The notes under the pieces are model-generated. The model had not been told where the DNA came from and did no database searches. It saw only the letters and a list, made by a program, of their open reading frames with translations. This document shows, piece after piece, positions 36,901 to 42,695 of a stretch of DNA of 48,211 bases. Made by a program: the position numbers and the translations under genes. Source of the stretch: CAYFUF01 sp964394795. GTDB lineage: Bacteria; Bacillota; Clostridia; Tissierellales; Peptoniphilaceae. Positions within the stretch are counted from its first letter, which is position 1, and each line of letters begins with the position of its first letter. Location: the NCBI GenBank assembly GCA_964394795.1, contig CAYMYX010000009.1, positions 1 through 48,211 of the forward strand, in the 5' to 3' direction.

Positions 36901-37335
36901 ATCACCGGCTTGGAAGAGCCAATTATCGATGCCAGCGAGCAAGTGGTGAACTACACCGTCTTTGATGCTCTTGGCTTGAAGTCGATTAAGGTCTATGTCA
37001 ATGGCGAGTTATTGGAAGAAATCACTGACTTTGAGGATCCAAATAACTACAGCGGGTCCTTCACCCTCTATGAGAAGGCGGATATCCAAAACATCCGTAT
37101 TGTCGTAGAAGATCAGGCTGGAAATATTACGGACACTGCAGATGATGGTTTTGCTAGTGCTTATAGCTTTAACTCCAACGTCACGCTGTCAACTAACTTA
37201 TTCGTTCGACTCCAAGCGAACCCAACCTTGTTGTGGGGTTCAGTGGCTGCCATCACAGCTGCGCTACTCTTAATTGCTTTCTTCATCTTGTTAAAGAGGA
37301 GGAAGAAAGAAGAAAATCCGAGCGAAGCTGCATAA
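30901..37335 (+). CDS. Giant membrane-anchored surface protein with repeated Ig-like domains
   Basis: 2144 residues from ATG 30901, 5 bases after GGAGG (30891-30895); ATGs at 30889 and 30898 are too close to, or overlap, that site. A signal peptide (residues 1 to about 33, ending FVKA) is followed by a CNA-B/peptidase-regulatory-like domain (TVTVVDQENAPVVGAIVDYTI). Several diverged beta domains follow, and from about residue 815 a series of about 100-130-residue domains, most ending in V-D-[TN]-x-x-P. One class has 'EANF.P.D..V..T.DG' and 'Y.D.SGN'; the other has 'ISG' or 'TSG' turns (EISGVTNY, DVTSGVKEF). The C-terminus has one membrane helix (SVAAITAALLLIAFFILL) and a basic tail; no LPxTG sortase motif. 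Probably an adhesin or envelope sensor output of the kinase module (inference). Confidence 0.85.
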   Translation: MKISFNKEKRGLALFLALLILLTAIPFQAFVKAQTTDITVTVVDQENAPVVGAIVDYTITAKEDIINPEDPEGLEILYELGAEVDAGSVTTDNDGTATLTTPDKFFPNLLDFNYIVTGENVVQVQDSVLLLPSNTISVIVEVPVDPNAIEITGVDQELINGEAPAFALSRDLKTLETIAFTIYEEDGDVYNSLILQKNIPVIKTPGTYTIDVKIYDISGLVESATVTTVIREGTINENEFSWVLLPGMDAYSVTKGTNASFPYDGQDHAAIEVEVPDWARVYYRLHNDDGTLGEEQRNVPYVRDVGTYTFDLIITRYGYADFVRTVTITVNEGILASELTALTVRSSYDGNEKELFRLSGDNFRRGDDIFYTIRRTDPNGVVSVFATNQGGEPLGVNDSFPRASEVGFYEIDLEVKRNNYVTKAVSFVEPVYSDNQTRVKVENDEVMVALGNEYAIIAPTSVNLQFIDDENNEDNRFINFDSTAGSERNGYDFSAEIIHTNLTQNHNPQIKYRFTALELSSAPINELIQPRDGLATKEQLEAGIDTADMVILQPGAFTVTAYTVEEDGSIYYPASKSVNIYASLSEVEANFIEFRRPVVEYTLSTQTTASTQRVSLINPNMSGMTDPRYLSYSFELPGTGEKTNYYAGLEIDEVTGVVSVVDYDDLGHAMFQQFLDDPANFTGFDVTVYAHREEFSFDVGGRRQVFALEEEERYTLKINYGPIPSEIKASGAYVVSPQSTNGWYTKNETITVSLVAEPEVPLTYEIGHIGANPNDDADFTHQLVYTEPTPLAYAHTLKDGIVSAPVPITEVKIDSEAPTNLDMSYSVDLFHGVDFTEFTAPITLFYNATILNDDLGEAAVITFYADDVTSGVKEFNYTFTPGEDAKASDNPVRTGTVPAERIGDTDSYQGKLSLPLAEIANLQYNGTFSFTAKDVAGSVSEVFNDLGREITVIVDSLNPVAKINYYGYGMNPDYDGAAADPDILYSRDWVVAEVEMKEANFYPEDVVIRATKDGEEIELQDIVWDDNPYDSRESLKGDDKHFGDLTVRPNGEYTIDVSYTDRSRNEKVSLSTKTIIVDDTAPSYTMVQNQDYSTTFTFVEENFVPEDIVVNVSATRLDGSAVENPTDVQDILQNGEWQTTDGITHTLTIRDYVDGNYVISVSYTDPAGNPAPQEEDITFTQDNTPPSEVEISYSQPITESPYNGLLYRFYDNAPGVTITFRASDEISGVTNYEWRYIQEPTASGVNRGSFFQPTLNIEESNGIYATSSILLPADFTGEYRGHIEVRAVDNFGNKLPAFTIEDINRFVVDTIAPVGSFTDAQSVREHNATSYYNDTYTAEYTVNEANFFPADPRFTVSRADGARQVQSANWTSNGDIHTASFASNGDGIYQLYLDYTDRSGNVMDSLDSGRIIVDTVDPVINVSYNNNAVQSTLNGRDYYGSSRTATVTITERNFNAADVDLRITATDVSGQPLNVANYVSQSGWSSSGDVHTMTINYFGDANYTFDIDYTDLAENPAADYAMDNFAVDATNPTDLTVSYSGSLMSTISNYSYYNSMITVTISATDSTAGIESFEYSYINAANVSSVNGQLLNQLLSSANITYSNGGRIATATFMIPRSALGVGNQFNGNVEFFARDRSQNTSQLRDGQRLIVDNISPTSNISYNEAYTIDDDVHYYANDIVATIEINEANFDANDVVVNVTKDGVRSTVTANWSSTSTDHHVGTLTLSGDGSYVIEVSYRDKSGNTMQSYQSNTMLIDTTIEAPKILFNGQDGNGKAFQGDVVPSIELVDLNFDTYEITLTRDRYGVRGEDVTDKFLSGGLQLNEEGAFASFDTFEKVRENDGIYTLTVTIVDKAGNTATETVTFSINRFGSVYKYGSYLSDLIANGGRTVKAVDEDIELLEVNPDKIKSGSVKVTITRDGKPLEDVIYDFVVVENTVAVIGESGWYEYRYVISKDNFKEDGVYKITISSVDEAGNTPENATQNQEIIFTVDNTPPEITSITGLEEPIIDASEQVVNYTVFDALGLKSIKVYVNGELLEEITDFEDPNNYSGSFTLYEKADIQNIRIVVEDQAGNITDTADDGFASAYSFNSNVTLSTNLFVRLQANPTLLWGSVAAITAALLLIAFFILLKRRKKEENPSEAA
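33343..36510 (+). repeat. Higher-order S-E-E domain repeat inside the surface protein
   Basis: By reading the protein, domains alternate in a super-repeat of one 'S' type (with xSGV turn) and two 'E' types (with EANF/EENF/ERNF motif): S1 about 33343-33780, E about 33781-34146, E about 34147-34458; S2 about 34459-34839, E about 34840-35154, E about 35155-35493; S3 about 35494-35871, E about 35872-36180, then a diverged E-like domain to about 36510. Most units end with an Asp-x-x-x-Pro linker. Borders are approximate. Confidence 0.65.
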
Positions 37336-37347
37336 GATTATAGGCTG

Positions 37348-37375
37348 ACAAGGAAAGTCAAATGACTTTCCTTGT
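37348..37375 (+). terminator. Hairpin terminator after the surface protein gene
   Basis: ACAAGGAAAGTCA (37348-37360) and its exact complement TGACTTTCCTTGT (37363-37375) with a 2-base gap; only a weak T-run (TTGGTTTAC) follows. Confidence 0.7.
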
Positions 37376-37431
37376 TGGTTTACTTAGGAAAATGCCCAAG
37401 CGATGGTTTAATGAAGAGAAGAAGGGTGACC

Positions 37432-37746
37432 ATGGATCAATTACTTGAATCAGGAAAACTACAAGAGATCGAATGTGGACGGAACTTCGCCTATATCCTT
37501 GCGGAGAATGCCGAATTCCTATCCACAGATTATAAAGTGCTGCAAAGCCAGCAGAATAATAACTTTATTCCTTGCATGAGGATGTTCTATAACGGGAAGA
37601 CGCAATTGTTCTACCTAGTGAGTCGTGGATTAGTGGGATGGAGGCATCGATTAGTGCATGTGATGAATGTTAGAGCAAAAAACTACCCCCTCGCTAAGTC
37701 CTCAGCGCTACGCGCTTGCGGATACCGCTCGGGGGTAGTTTTTTGA
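37432..37746 (+). pseudogene. Truncated gene whose 3' end is supplied by a hairpin repeat
   Basis: Open frame of 104 residues from ATG 37432; an in-frame ATG at 37372 overlaps the terminator and is less likely. The first 65 or so residues (LLESGKLQEIECGRNFAYILAEN... STDYKVLQSQ... FYNGKTQLFYL) look like a normal, folded N-terminus of a longer protein of a family I cannot name with confidence. After about residue 82 the frame runs into the hairpin repeat at 37677-37744, which encodes the last 24 or so residues, including the stop. It therefore looks like the remaining head of a gene cut by the repeat/IS patch. Its place directly after the kinase-surface protein cluster suggests it once belonged to that module. 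Confidence 0.55.
37677..37744 (+). repeat. Structured hairpin repeat, copy 1 (terminator-like)
   Basis: Outer stem AAAAAACTACCCCC (37677-37690) with GGGGGTAGTTTTTT (37731-37744); inner stem AGCGC/GCGCT (37704-37708, 37712-37716, loop TAC) flanked by TCC and GGA. The T-run makes it a possible terminator. The core at 37690-37731 matches copy 2 at 38387-38428 (complement) at 31 of 42 positions. Confidence 0.8.
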
Positions 37747-38374
37747 TACATGGGGGCTTGAGCCTGAAAACAACATAAGTATGGTTCTTCGGTAAACACT
37801 ACACGTGGGAATCGAAGACTTTTACAGTACGGCACCTTCGTCACTTCGCTCAATAGCCTTTTACTTGAATACCTAGAACTTGGCATAGACGTTGTACTTT
37901 TTTGCGATTAATTTCCCATCCCTTTTCTCGTAATTCCGCATGAACTCTCCGATAGCCATAATTGGGATGTTCTGAATGGATTCGGAGCATTTCCTTTTTA
38001 ACGCTTCATCTTTGTCTGGCTCTTTCCATTTCTTCTGCCAATACATGTACGTTGATTTAGGAAAGCTTGTTGCTGCAAGAATCTCTTATAATTTGAATCG
38101 TTTACGGAGCTCAAAGATGATTCTTGCTTGGTCTTCTCTAGACGCTGAAGCCTCAAACCTTCTTAGCTGTTCCAAGTATTCACTCTGGATGGTTTGCATG
38201 AGATTTCCTTGATCATTCGTCTTTGGCATGGGTGGCCTCCTTCAGGAATTCGAAAGTCTAGAGATGCCTTGTTCATGGTATTTCTTACCCACATAAGTAT
38301 TTTCGATTTCCAGGTAGATTTTATTTCGAGATGCCATACTTCTTCTGTTTCCAAACTCAAGCCCCCGTGCAGCA
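37744..38374 (-). mobile_element. Internally deleted IS3-family element
   Basis: 631-base remnant. Imperfect terminal inverted repeats of 41 bases lie at 37744-37784 and 38334-38374 (32 of 41 identical, both beginning TG as in IS3-family ends, with a shared GGGGGCTTGAG block and a shared AAGTATGG end). Inside, on the minus strand, is a broken transposase fragment; most of the DDE catalytic domain is missing. No target duplication was recognised. A hairpin repeat abuts each end. Confidence 0.75.
37850..38229 (-). pseudogene. Broken IS3-family transposase fragment
   Basis: Read on the minus strand from ATG 38229, behind GGAGG (38240-38236). It begins MPKTNDQGNLMQT... and reaches FELRKRFKL, where a TAA stop replaces what is a Lys codon in relatives (FKLK). 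It then continues in the same frame as EILAATSFPKSTYMYWQKKW, the start of the IS3/IS150 OrfB region. A one-base deletion in an A-run (about 38000) shifts the frame; the sense continues as PNYGYRRVHAELREKGWEIN and RKKVQRLCQVLGIQ, the HTH segment before the integrase core. A stop follows at 37852-37850, and the D-D-E residues are absent. Clearly non-functional. Confidence 0.82.
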
Positions 38375-38441
38375 CAGACCTGTCCACGAACGAAATCCGC
38401 AGACGCAAAGCGTCGAGGACCTAGTGAGTGGTCAGGTCTGT
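38374..38441 (-). repeat. Structured hairpin repeat, copy 2 (opposite orientation)
   Basis: Outer stem ACAGACCTG-T-CCAC (38374-38387) with GTGG-T-CAGGTCTGT (38428-38441), one T/T mismatch; inner stem on the minus strand GACGC/GCGTC with loop TTT, flanked by TCC and GGA. It begins exactly at the right end of the IS remnant. The core is homologous to copy 1, but the outer stem has an unrelated sequence. Confidence 0.8.
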
Positions 38442-38800
38442 CTTCGTGATTTTTGGGTAAATATAAACATTAGGAAATAGTTAATCAGGCAAACAATTTC
38501 CCAATTAATGGGGTTTCAAAAATTTAGAAATAGTTAAAGAAACGGTAGCAATTAGCCTGAAAATGGCGAAGTTTCGAGTGAAAGCTCTTGCGAGAGGCAA
38601 CAAAAAGTAGTATTATGATGGGCAGTACTTCTAGATGAATGTAGTCTGGAAGAGGATATTGGAAAACGAATAAAAGTGAGTTTTATTGCATAATATTAAG
38701 AATTAGTGAATTTTGGGGAGTTGCCTAAAATTTACACGACATAAGCACGATTTTTACTTGGATTGTTTACAATAAATCGAGTAGAAAGAAAGGAGAACCT
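38442..38800. other. AT-rich gap before the metallophosphoesterase gene
   Basis: About 360 bases with no open frame of note on either strand. A TACAAT at 38768-38773 is a possible -10 for the next gene, without a convincing -35; AAAGGAG follows at about 38789-38795. Nothing else recognised; probably decayed sequence beside the IS patch. Confidence 0.4.
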
Positions 38801-39739
38801 ATGCGCATTGTCTGCATGGGAGACACCCACTATTCTAGTATGCGTTGGAAGGGCGACTATCTTCGACGCATAAACCATAAATTTTATACTAGGCTCTTTA
38901 GAACCTTCTTTGCACAGGAGGCAGATTTATATTTGTCTTTGGGTGATATTACTCACTTTGGTGCTTTGGCTGAATATCGTGGCGTCTACTCCATCATTGA
39001 GGAGGCGAAGAAAGATAATCAGCGCTTCTTGCAAGTTGTTGGTAACCACGATCTTTATAAGTTCTCAAAGAAGTCTTATCAGAGATTGACCAATATGGAT
39101 TTGTATTGGTCGGAGGACCATCCTGAAGCGAAGCTGATTTTCTTGGATACCTCTCGTGCTCGCCACCCTGGAAAGAAGTCGGGAAGAATGAGCATGGAAC
39201 AGGTGCTCTGGTTGGAGAAGGAGTTTGAAGAGGCTGAGGATAAGCTCTGCATTGTCTTTGCTCACCATCCAATATCGAGAATTGAAATCTTAGATGACCG
39301 TGGACAGGTTATCGAAGGTTTTAGCCTGATGGATGTCTTGGAGACCAAGGATAATGGTGGAATTTATGTGAATGGCCACCTTCATAAGGACCGTTTTAGT
39401 GTAAAGAACAATTGGGCATTTCTCCAGTTTAACGATATTTTAGATGAACCAACGATCCGCATCATTGAGATTGATGGGAATAATGTGACTTTAGAGACGG
39501 TTTCTTGTATCAACGAGGAATACTTGGAGTATAGCCAAGAGGTTGCTAAGGCAATATTGACCTTCCGCAGGACGAGAAACGACGAGGAGTTTGCGACGAT
39601 TAAGGGCTTGAATTTGGATTTGTCCAATGAGAAGGTTCGAATCGATCAAACGATACGTACGCAGACACCCTACTATTCTAAGGAGGCGCGGATTAAGCTT
39701 CGAATGAAGTTAGCCCACGCCCTCTATGGTGTTCGGTAA
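38801..39739 (+). CDS. Calcineurin-like metallophosphoesterase
   Basis: 312 residues. The five metallophosphoesterase blocks are present in order: GDTHYS (residues 7-12), SLGDITHFG, VGNHDLY, FAHHPIS and NGHLHKDR. These residues build a dinuclear metal centre that hydrolyses phosphomonoesters or diesters; the closest well-known type is the CpdA/Icc cyclic-nucleotide phosphodiesterase group, but the substrate cannot be read from sequence. About 90 C-terminal residues (after NDILDEP) form an extra helical region. No signal peptide, so cytoplasmic. Monocistronic, behind AAAGGAG and before a good terminator. Confidence 0.88.
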   Translation: MRIVCMGDTHYSSMRWKGDYLRRINHKFYTRLFRTFFAQEADLYLSLGDITHFGALAEYRGVYSIIEEAKKDNQRFLQVVGNHDLYKFSKKSYQRLTNMDLYWSEDHPEAKLIFLDTSRARHPGKKSGRMSMEQVLWLEKEFEEAEDKLCIVFAHHPISRIEILDDRGQVIEGFSLMDVLETKDNGGIYVNGHLHKDRFSVKNNWAFLQFNDILDEPTIRIIEIDGNNVTLETVSCINEEYLEYSQEVAKAILTFRRTRNDEEFATIKGLNLDLSNEKVRIDQTIRTQTPYYSKEARIKLRMKLAHALYGVR

Positions 39740-39756
39740 GTGAATAATAAAATCTT

Positions 39757-39798
39757 AAACCTATTAAATGCGATTGACTCGGATTTAATAGGTTTTTT
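39757..39798 (+). terminator. Terminator of the metallophosphoesterase gene
   Basis: Perfect 13-bp stem AAACCTATTAAAT (39757-39769) with ATTTAATAGGTTT (39783-39795), followed by T's. Confidence 0.93.
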
Positions 39799-39892
39799 CA
39801 TGTAAAATAATAGGGAGACAACGCTTTCATTGATGGGTATATAAAGTTAGCGGGCGAGGTTTCTCGCAGGATGATAAGCAAAGGAGTTATAC

Positions 39893-40669
39893 ATGAACGA
39901 AACAATTAAGACGATTCTAAATCACCGGTCAATTCGTGAATTCACGGATGAGGCGGTTGACCCAAAAGTTATTGAACTACTGGTGGAAGTAGCCCAACAC
40001 ACGGCGACGTCGATGGGCCTTCAATCCAGCGCTATAGTCAGGGTGACGGATCCTGAAAAGAAGAAACAAATAATGGAAGTCGCAAAGCAAGAGTATGTGG
40101 CGAGGGCACCTGAGCTATGGGTGTTCATCGTGGATAATTACCGTAACGTGAATATTTCGAAGCAAAAGGGCAGCGAGCCTGACTTGGCATACGGGATGGA
40201 TCACTTCTTCTCCGGCTTTACGGATGCGGCCTTGACGGCTTCTAATGTCTTGACATCGATTGAGTCTTTGGGCTTGGGCGGTGTTTTTATTGGGAACGTG
40301 TTGAATAATCCAACGAGGATCATAGAAATATTGGACTTGCCTGAGGGAACCTTCCCCGTCGTGGGCTTATTGTTCGGGAAGCCTAATCAGGCACCGGAGC
40401 TTAAGCCGAGGATGCCCATGGAGTTTCGCTTCTTTGAGAACAGCTATGTGAAGCGGGACGATTACGTGGAGGCTTTGGAGGATTACGATACGGTGATGCA
40501 TACGTATTATGACCTTCGTAATGCCAACCAAAGGGTTGATACTTTTACGGATCAAGTAGTAAAGAAGTACAAGGTTGGAGACGTGAGACGGAACCAGGTT
40601 TTGGAAGATGCCCAGAATAATGGATTTCAATTGCTGTATAAACCGGAGTCAAAGGACGATGGACAATAA
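39893..40669 (+). CDS. Nitroreductase family NAD(P)H-dependent flavin oxidoreductase
   Basis: 258 residues. FMN-binding nitroreductase fold of the NfsA/FRP type: N-terminal HRSIREFTDEAVD (FMN phosphate contacts), TATSMGLQSS, a central FFSGFTDAALTASNVLTSIESLGLGGVFIGNV block and the late PVVGLLFGKPN strand, followed by the C-terminal extension typical of the 240-260-residue subgroup. It reduces nitro compounds, quinones or flavins using NAD(P)H; the natural substrate is unknown. AAAGGAG precedes ATG 39893. It overlaps the NUDIX gene by 11 bases. Confidence 0.9.
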   Translation: MNETIKTILNHRSIREFTDEAVDPKVIELLVEVAQHTATSMGLQSSAIVRVTDPEKKKQIMEVAKQEYVARAPELWVFIVDNYRNVNISKQKGSEPDLAYGMDHFFSGFTDAALTASNVLTSIESLGLGGVFIGNVLNNPTRIIEILDLPEGTFPVVGLLFGKPNQAPELKPRMPMEFRFFENSYVKRDDYVEALEDYDTVMHTYYDLRNANQRVDTFTDQVVKKYKVGDVRRNQVLEDAQNNGFQLLYKPESKDDGQ

Positions 40670-41297
40670 GAAAGCTTTTGAGGCCTTCCGAGACAGGGAG
40701 GCGGGCATAATTAGTGAGATGGAATGGCGAAGCTATGCAGTCCTGGTTCCGCTGGTGCGAACGGAGGACGGCTTTGCTGTGCTTTTTGAGGAGCGGTCCA
40801 GCAAACTGAAGACCCAGCCAGATGAGGTAAGTTTTCCTGGTGGAGCCGTTGAAGAGGGGGAAAGCTACGAGGAAGCCGCTATCAGGGAGACGATGGAGGA
40901 GCTTTTGGTGGAAAGAGAGCAGATACAGGTGCTCGGCCCCGGAGATATTCTGATCAATCCGTCGGCGAAAAAGGTCCACCCCTTTGCGGCAGTGTTGGAG
41001 GGTTACGAGGGGACCTTTAGCGATGATGAGGTGAAGTCCACCTTTTTGGTTCCCCTGTCTTTCTTTAAGGAAGAGAAACCTAGAATCTACAAGAATAAGC
41101 TGTCGATGGTAATCGATGAGAATTTTCCGTACCAGGATGTCCCCAATGGTTTAAAGTACCGGTGGGATAGGGGTGAATATCAGGTGATGTTCTACTATTG
41201 GGAAGACAAAGTGATCTGGGGAATTACCGCTCGGATGCTGCAAGCAACGTTGAATCTAATGGAGGAGTACGGATTGTTGGACTCCTTCGGAAAGTAG
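40659..41297 (+). CDS. NUDIX hydrolase, CoA pyrophosphatase-like
   Basis: 212 residues from ATG 40659 (AAAGGA just before; the frame extends upstream only inside the nitroreductase gene). The NUDIX box G-x5-E-x7-REU-x-EE reads GAVEEGESYEEAAIRETMEELL. Just before it, FEERSSKLKTQPDEVSFPGG matches the pattern that marks the CoA-type subfamily (NudL/PCD1), which cleaves CoA to phosphopantetheine and 3',5'-ADP. Its stop codon abuts the GTG of the RelA/SpoT-domain gene with no gap, so the two are cotranscribed. Confidence 0.85.
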   Translation: MDNKKAFEAFRDREAGIISEMEWRSYAVLVPLVRTEDGFAVLFEERSSKLKTQPDEVSFPGGAVEEGESYEEAAIRETMEELLVEREQIQVLGPGDILINPSAKKVHPFAAVLEGYEGTFSDDEVKSTFLVPLSFFKEEKPRIYKNKLSMVIDENFPYQDVPNGLKYRWDRGEYQVMFYYWEDKVIWGITARMLQATLNLMEEYGLLDSFGK

Positions 41298-42695
41298 GTG
41301 AGTACGCTGAAACTAAAAATATTCGAATTTATTGACGAGGTAATCGACTATAAACGGGACTTGCGTTTCGAAATAGATGAAGCGAAGAGAGAAATTGACC
41401 ATGTGATATTCTCCACCTTTTCGGAGAACGAGCGCTTCATCAATTACAGCTCCAGAATCAAAGAAGACGAGAGCCTGAAGGAAAAAATTATTCGTCAGAA
41501 TTATCAGAAGTACTATAAGACGCCATCGGAGATTTTCGATACTATCTCAGATATTATCGGCTGTCGGATTGAGTGCCGTTTTATGAACGATGAATACTAT
41601 ATTTTCCAAGAGCTTTTTCGCCACTTTCCTAACCGAATGTCCGACGGTTATTACAAGTCGGATATCAACCCAAAGATCGAATTGAACTTAGATGAGAAGC
41701 AACCCTTGATGCAGAAGAACGGCTTTTCCAGCTACCGGGTAGATGGTCGGTATTTGGGGAAGAGGGTCTTCAATTTTGAGTTGCAGATTAAATCGATTGT
41801 AAATGTCTTTTGGAATGAAATTGACCATAAAATCTTGTATAAGAACTACAACTATGTTGTGACCGGCGACTTCGTCCGGGAGATGATGGGGTCCATCAAG
41901 GGCGACTTGACCATCATCGATAAGCAATTAGAGATGGTGTACAACCACTTGCGGTCCTTGGATTCTGCCGAGAAGCATGATGCCCAGAATCAGATCAAGG
42001 CAGTGATTGGGCGGACCCTCCAGGATATGTATATCACGCCGCTTCGTGAGGTTGACGGCCTAGTTTTTGATTTCCGGTCATCCATCGATGTGATTACCAG
42101 CTTCCTCTTCGACTGGGTCAAGTATGAGTCCAGGGAAAGCTTGGCTGGTGAGTTTGTCCGCATCATGGATGAAGCGATGAAGAGCAACTTCCATAGTTTG
42201 GGCTTTGGAGAGACGATTAATTTCGTTCCACCAATTGTGTACAATGGCGACAATTTAGACCGTCTGGGCAAGCAGGTGGAAGAGGAGATGAATGCAGGGA
42301 TTATCTGGAATTTGATCGTCTGCATCCTCTTTGATTTGAATCCGGATGACGATCCTCGCATGATCTACCAAAACTTTGTGGATTACCTGTATTTTAGAGT
42401 CTTTAAGATGGCCCGCGATGCTTTCGTTCGCTACGATATGGACTATCAAAACTATGAGGAAGATGTCCAGGAGATTGTGACAATTACCATCGACTATTTC
42501 GTCAGCGACCTGAAACCAGACTATTTTACCGACCGAAATATTCTTAGACTGAAGAAGCAGCTCATCGGCATTCTGAAAGATTGCAAGGATGACAAAGAGA
42601 AGATGAAGACGGTTACGGCGCGCTATCAAGCGGTACTGAGTGAATCACTAACCCAAGAAGAAAAGTTAGAGGAGGAGATGCTCGATGCTCGTTAA
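41298..42695 (+). CDS. Large RelA/SpoT-domain protein (putative alarmone synthetase)
   Basis: 465 residues with a GTG start directly after the NUDIX stop. Residues about 30-190 carry a nucleotidyltransferase domain of the (p)ppGpp synthetase type: Arg53-x-Lys55 (SSRIKED), Asp85-IIGCR (metal Asp), Glu161-x-Gln (ELQIKS) and His177-KILYK. The usual GYRSxH loop reads GFSSYR, losing the histidine. No HD hydrolase domain. The last 270 or so residues are helical and acidic, unlike ordinary small synthetases of 200-260 residues, and I recognise no domain there. It overlaps the deaminase gene by 11 bases. Activity is likely but unproven; the product could differ from ppGpp. Confidence 0.75.
   Translation: MSTLKLKIFEFIDEVIDYKRDLRFEIDEAKREIDHVIFSTFSENERFINYSSRIKEDESLKEKIIRQNYQKYYKTPSEIFDTISDIIGCRIECRFMNDEYYIFQELFRHFPNRMSDGYYKSDINPKIELNLDEKQPLMQKNGFSSYRVDGRYLGKRVFNFELQIKSIVNVFWNEIDHKILYKNYNYVVTGDFVREMMGSIKGDLTIIDKQLEMVYNHLRSLDSAEKHDAQNQIKAVIGRTLQDMYITPLREVDGLVFDFRSSIDVITSFLFDWVKYESRESLAGEFVRIMDEAMKSNFHSLGFGETINFVPPIVYNGDNLDRLGKQVEEEMNAGIIWNLIVCILFDLNPDDDPRMIYQNFVDYLYFRVFKMARDAFVRYDMDYQNYEEDVQEIVTITIDYFVSDLKPDYFTDRNILRLKKQLIGILKDCKDDKEKMKTVTARYQAVLSESLTQEEKLEEEMLDAR

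Noticed and set aside
37683..37886. Minus-strand open frame of 67 residues over hairpin copy 1 and the IS end
   Set aside because: It is the translation of the hairpin and of non-coding IS end sequence; it matches neither transposase frame.
38163..38408. 81-residue minus-strand frame proposed as IS orfA
   Set aside because: It crosses the IS end and reads out of frame with the recognisable transposase start at 38229; no helix-turn-helix pattern.
37677..38441. CRISPR array
   Set aside because: Only two repeat copies, inverted, with a transposase remnant between them; no regular spacers or cas genes.
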